Source of the DNA: Alcanivorax limicola
GTDB taxonomy: Bacteria > Pseudomonadota > Gammaproteobacteria > Pseudomonadales > Alcanivoracaceae
Assembly (NCBI RefSeq): GCF_019931215.1
Contig: NZ_JAIOUB010000002.1
Coordinates: forward strand, 496,001-560,000
Reading direction: 5' to 3'
Length of the DNA stretch: 64,000 bases
Shown here: positions 62,325 to 64,000 of the stretch, piece after piece
Position numbering within the stretch: the first letter of the stretch is position 1
Layout of the letters: each line of letters opens with the position of its first letter
Notes under the pieces: generated by a model
Told to the model about the DNA's origin: nothing
Seen by the model: the letters and a program-made list of their open reading frames with translations, nothing else
Databases searched by the model: none
Made by a program: the position numbers and the translations under genes

Positions 62325-64000
62325 ATGTCCGCTACCCGCCCCGGTTCTCGCGACCTTGCCAACGCCATTCGGGCGTTGAGCATGGATGCCGTGCAGCAGG
62401 CCAATTCCGGTCACCCCGGTGCACCCATGGGCATGGCGGATATCGCCGAAGTGCTCTGGCGCGAATTCCTGTGCCACAACCCGGCAAACCCGAGCTGGCC
62501 CAACCGGGACCGCTTCGTGCTGTCCAATGGCCATGGCTCCATGTTGCTGTACAGCCTGTTGCACCTGAGTGGCTACGACCTGTCCATCGACGACCTGAAA
62601 CGCTTCCGCCAGTTGCACAGCCCGACCGCCGGGCACCCGGAGCATGAAGAGTGCCCGGGCGTGGAGACCACCACCGGCCCCCTGGGCCAGGGCATCGCCA
62701 ATGCCGTGGGCATGGCGCTGGCCGAAAAGATCCTCGCGGCCCAGTTCAACAAGGACGGCTTCCCGGTTGTGGATCATTACACCTACTGCTTCCTCGGCGA
62801 TGGCTGCCTGATGGAGGGTATTTCCCACGAGGTCAGCTCGCTGGCGGGCACCCTGGGCCTGGGCAAACTGATCGCCTTCTATGACGACAACGGCATCTCC
62901 ATCGATGGCGAAGTGGAAGGCTGGTTCACCGATGACACCGTGGAGCGTTTCCGGGCCTACGGCTGGCATGTGATTCCCAACGTGAATGGCCATGAGGCCG
63001 GGGAAGTGCAGGCCGCCATCGAGAATGCCCGCAAGAACCCGGATCAGCCGACGCTGATCTGCTGCAAGACCGTGATCGGCTTCGGTTCCCCCAACAAGCA
63101 AGGCAAGGAAGACTGCCACGGCGCGGCCCTCGGCGATGACGAGATTGCCCTGACCCGCGAGGCGCTGGGCTGGAAGCACGGACCTTTCGAAGTGCCCGCC
63201 AACATCTATGCGGCCTGGGATGCGCGGGAAACCGGCGCGGCCCGGGAATCTGACTGGAAGGCGCTGATGAATGCCTATCGCCAGCAGTACCCGGAACTGG
63301 CGGCGGAGCTGGAACGGCGCCTGAGCGGTGCGCTGCCGGCGGATTTCCTGGACAAGGCAGACGCCTATATTCGCGAGTGCCAGGAAAAACAGGAAAAGGT
63401 CGCCACCCGCAAGGCTAGCCAGAACTGCCTGGACGCCTTCGGCCCCTGGCTGCCGGAACTGATTGGCGGCTCTGCGGATCTGGCCGGTTCCAACAACACC
63501 ATCTGGAAAGGCTCGAAAGCCGTGTCCGCCGGCAATGCCAACGGCAACTATGTGCATTACGGCGTGCGTGAGTTCGGCATGACAGCGGTGATGAACGGCA
63601 TGCAACTGCATGGCGGCGTGCGGCCTTACGGCGGCACCTTCCTGGTGTTCATGGAGTACGCCCGCAACGCCGTGCGCATGGCGGCCCTGATGAAGCAGCC
63701 GACCATTCTGGTCTACACCCACGACTCCATCGGTCTGGGTGAAGATGGCCCGACCCACCAGCCGGTGGAGCAGCTGGCCAACCTGCGCCAGACGCCAAAC
63801 ATGAATACCTGGCGCCCCTGTGACACGGTGGAATCGGCCGTGTCCTGGAAGGCGGCGATTGCCCGCACGGACGGCCCCTCTTCATTGATCTTTACCCGCC
63901 AGGGCCTGCCCTGCATGGCGCGCGATGACGCGACGCTGGCGAACATTGCCCGTGGCGCTTATGTGCTGCATCAGACCGGCGAAGGCCAGCCCGACGCGAT
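62325..64000 (+). CDS. tkt: Transketolase (5' part, cut by window edge)
   Basis: Thiamine-diphosphate enzyme of the pentose phosphate/Calvin-type pathways. The frame from ATG 62325 (preceded by CAGGAGCC) reads [20 protein letters not shown], then [57 protein letters not shown], the ThDP/Mg motif [13 protein letters not shown] with its following Asn-Gly, and [15 protein letters not shown]; it is still open at the window end (about 558 residues seen of roughly 660). Divergent from the S33 peptidase. Confidence 0.96.
   Translation, partial: MSATRPGSRDLANAIRALSMDAVQQANSGHPGAPMGMADIAEVLWREFLCHNPANPSWPNRDRFVLSNGHGSMLLYSLLHLSGYDLSIDDLKRFRQLHSPTAGHPEHEECPGVETTTGPLGQGIANAVGMALAEKILAAQFNKDGFPVVDHYTYCFLGDGCLMEGISHEVSSLAGTLGLGKLIAFYDDNGISIDGEVEGWFTDDTVERFRAYGWHVIPNVNGHEAGEVQAAIENARKNPDQPTLICCKTVIGFGSPNKQGKEDCHGAALGDDEIALTREALGWKHGPFEVPANIYAAWDARETGAARESDWKALMNAYRQQYPELAAELERRLSGALPADFLDKADAYIRECQEKQEKVATRKASQNCLDAFGPWLPELIGGSADLAGSNNTIWKGSKAVSAGNANGNYVHYGVREFGMTAVMNGMQLHGGVRPYGGTFLVFMEYARNAVRMAALMKQPTILVYTHDSIGLGEDGPTHQPVEQLANLRQTPNMNTWRPCDTVESAVSWKAAIARTDGPSSLIFTRQGLPCMARDDATLANIARGAYVLHQTGEGQPDA

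Noticed and set aside
62268-63758. A 496-codon open frame on the - strand antisense to tkt
   Set aside because: Transketolase is unambiguous on the + strand; the antisense translation has no recognisable features.

Overview
This is a GC-rich chromosomal window from a gammaproteobacterium. The housekeeping gene order (coaBC-dut-algC-argB, radC-rpmB-rpmG, mutM, coaD, ftsY-ftsE-ftsX-rpoH, thiS-thiG, trmB, metK-ahcY-metF, tkt) is Pseudomonas/Oceanospirillales-like. The aliphatic-metabolism genes (acyl-CoA desaturase, GMC alcohol oxidoreductase, aldehyde dehydrogenase, fatty acid hydroxylase) suggest a marine hydrocarbon degrader of the Alcanivorax type. That assignment is inference; no rRNA or tRNA gene is present to confirm it.

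Layout. 1-5910: argB (partial), algC, dut and coaBC read leftward; radC, rpmB and rpmG read rightward and end at a clear terminator. 6243-16173: a complete-looking tad/Flp pilus operon (flp, tadE-like, cpaB, secretin, tadZ, tadA, tadB, tadC, tadD, DUF3613 gene, tadG-like) with translational overlaps and two short tandem duplications at gene junctions. 16250-25527: desaturase, a lone hyuA, mutM, three envelope genes including a VWA lipoprotein, ggt and coaD. 25676-30845: an alcohol/aldehyde oxidation module (GMC oxidoreductase, Tat-signal partner, ALDH) divergent from a TetR regulator, with a palindrome sitting on the ALDH promoter. 31003-39037: a long leftward gene train (two M16 peptidases, rsmD, dsbD-like, redoxin, dienelactone hydrolase, YheT hydrolase). 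39204-45767: ftsYEX, rpoH, DUF423 gene, thiS, thiG, argE. 45783-50392: regulatory patch with a lone sigma-region-2-like ORF, an alpha/beta hydrolase plus LuxR pair, and an ECF42-type sigma factor flanked by two YCII/DGPF genes. 50485-54537: a small secreted protein, rdgC, lpxO-like, trmB, a short ORF. 54545-60447: a methionine/SAM-cycle train (ArsR-methyltransferase fusion, metK, ahcY, metF, MFS). 60460-64000: S33 peptidase and the start of tkt.

The most interesting signals are regulatory. A perfect CIRCE element (TTAGCACTC-N9-GAGTGCTAA) overlaps a TAATAT box just upstream of rpoH, implying HrcA control of sigma-32. The SAM-cycle cluster appears doubly controlled: an SAH riboswitch leads ahcY, and a SahR-like ArsR-methyltransferase gene is preceded by a perfect 16+16 bp palindrome overlapping the -35 box of what looks like a near-leaderless promoter. 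No CRISPR array, prophage, IS element or tRNA was found.
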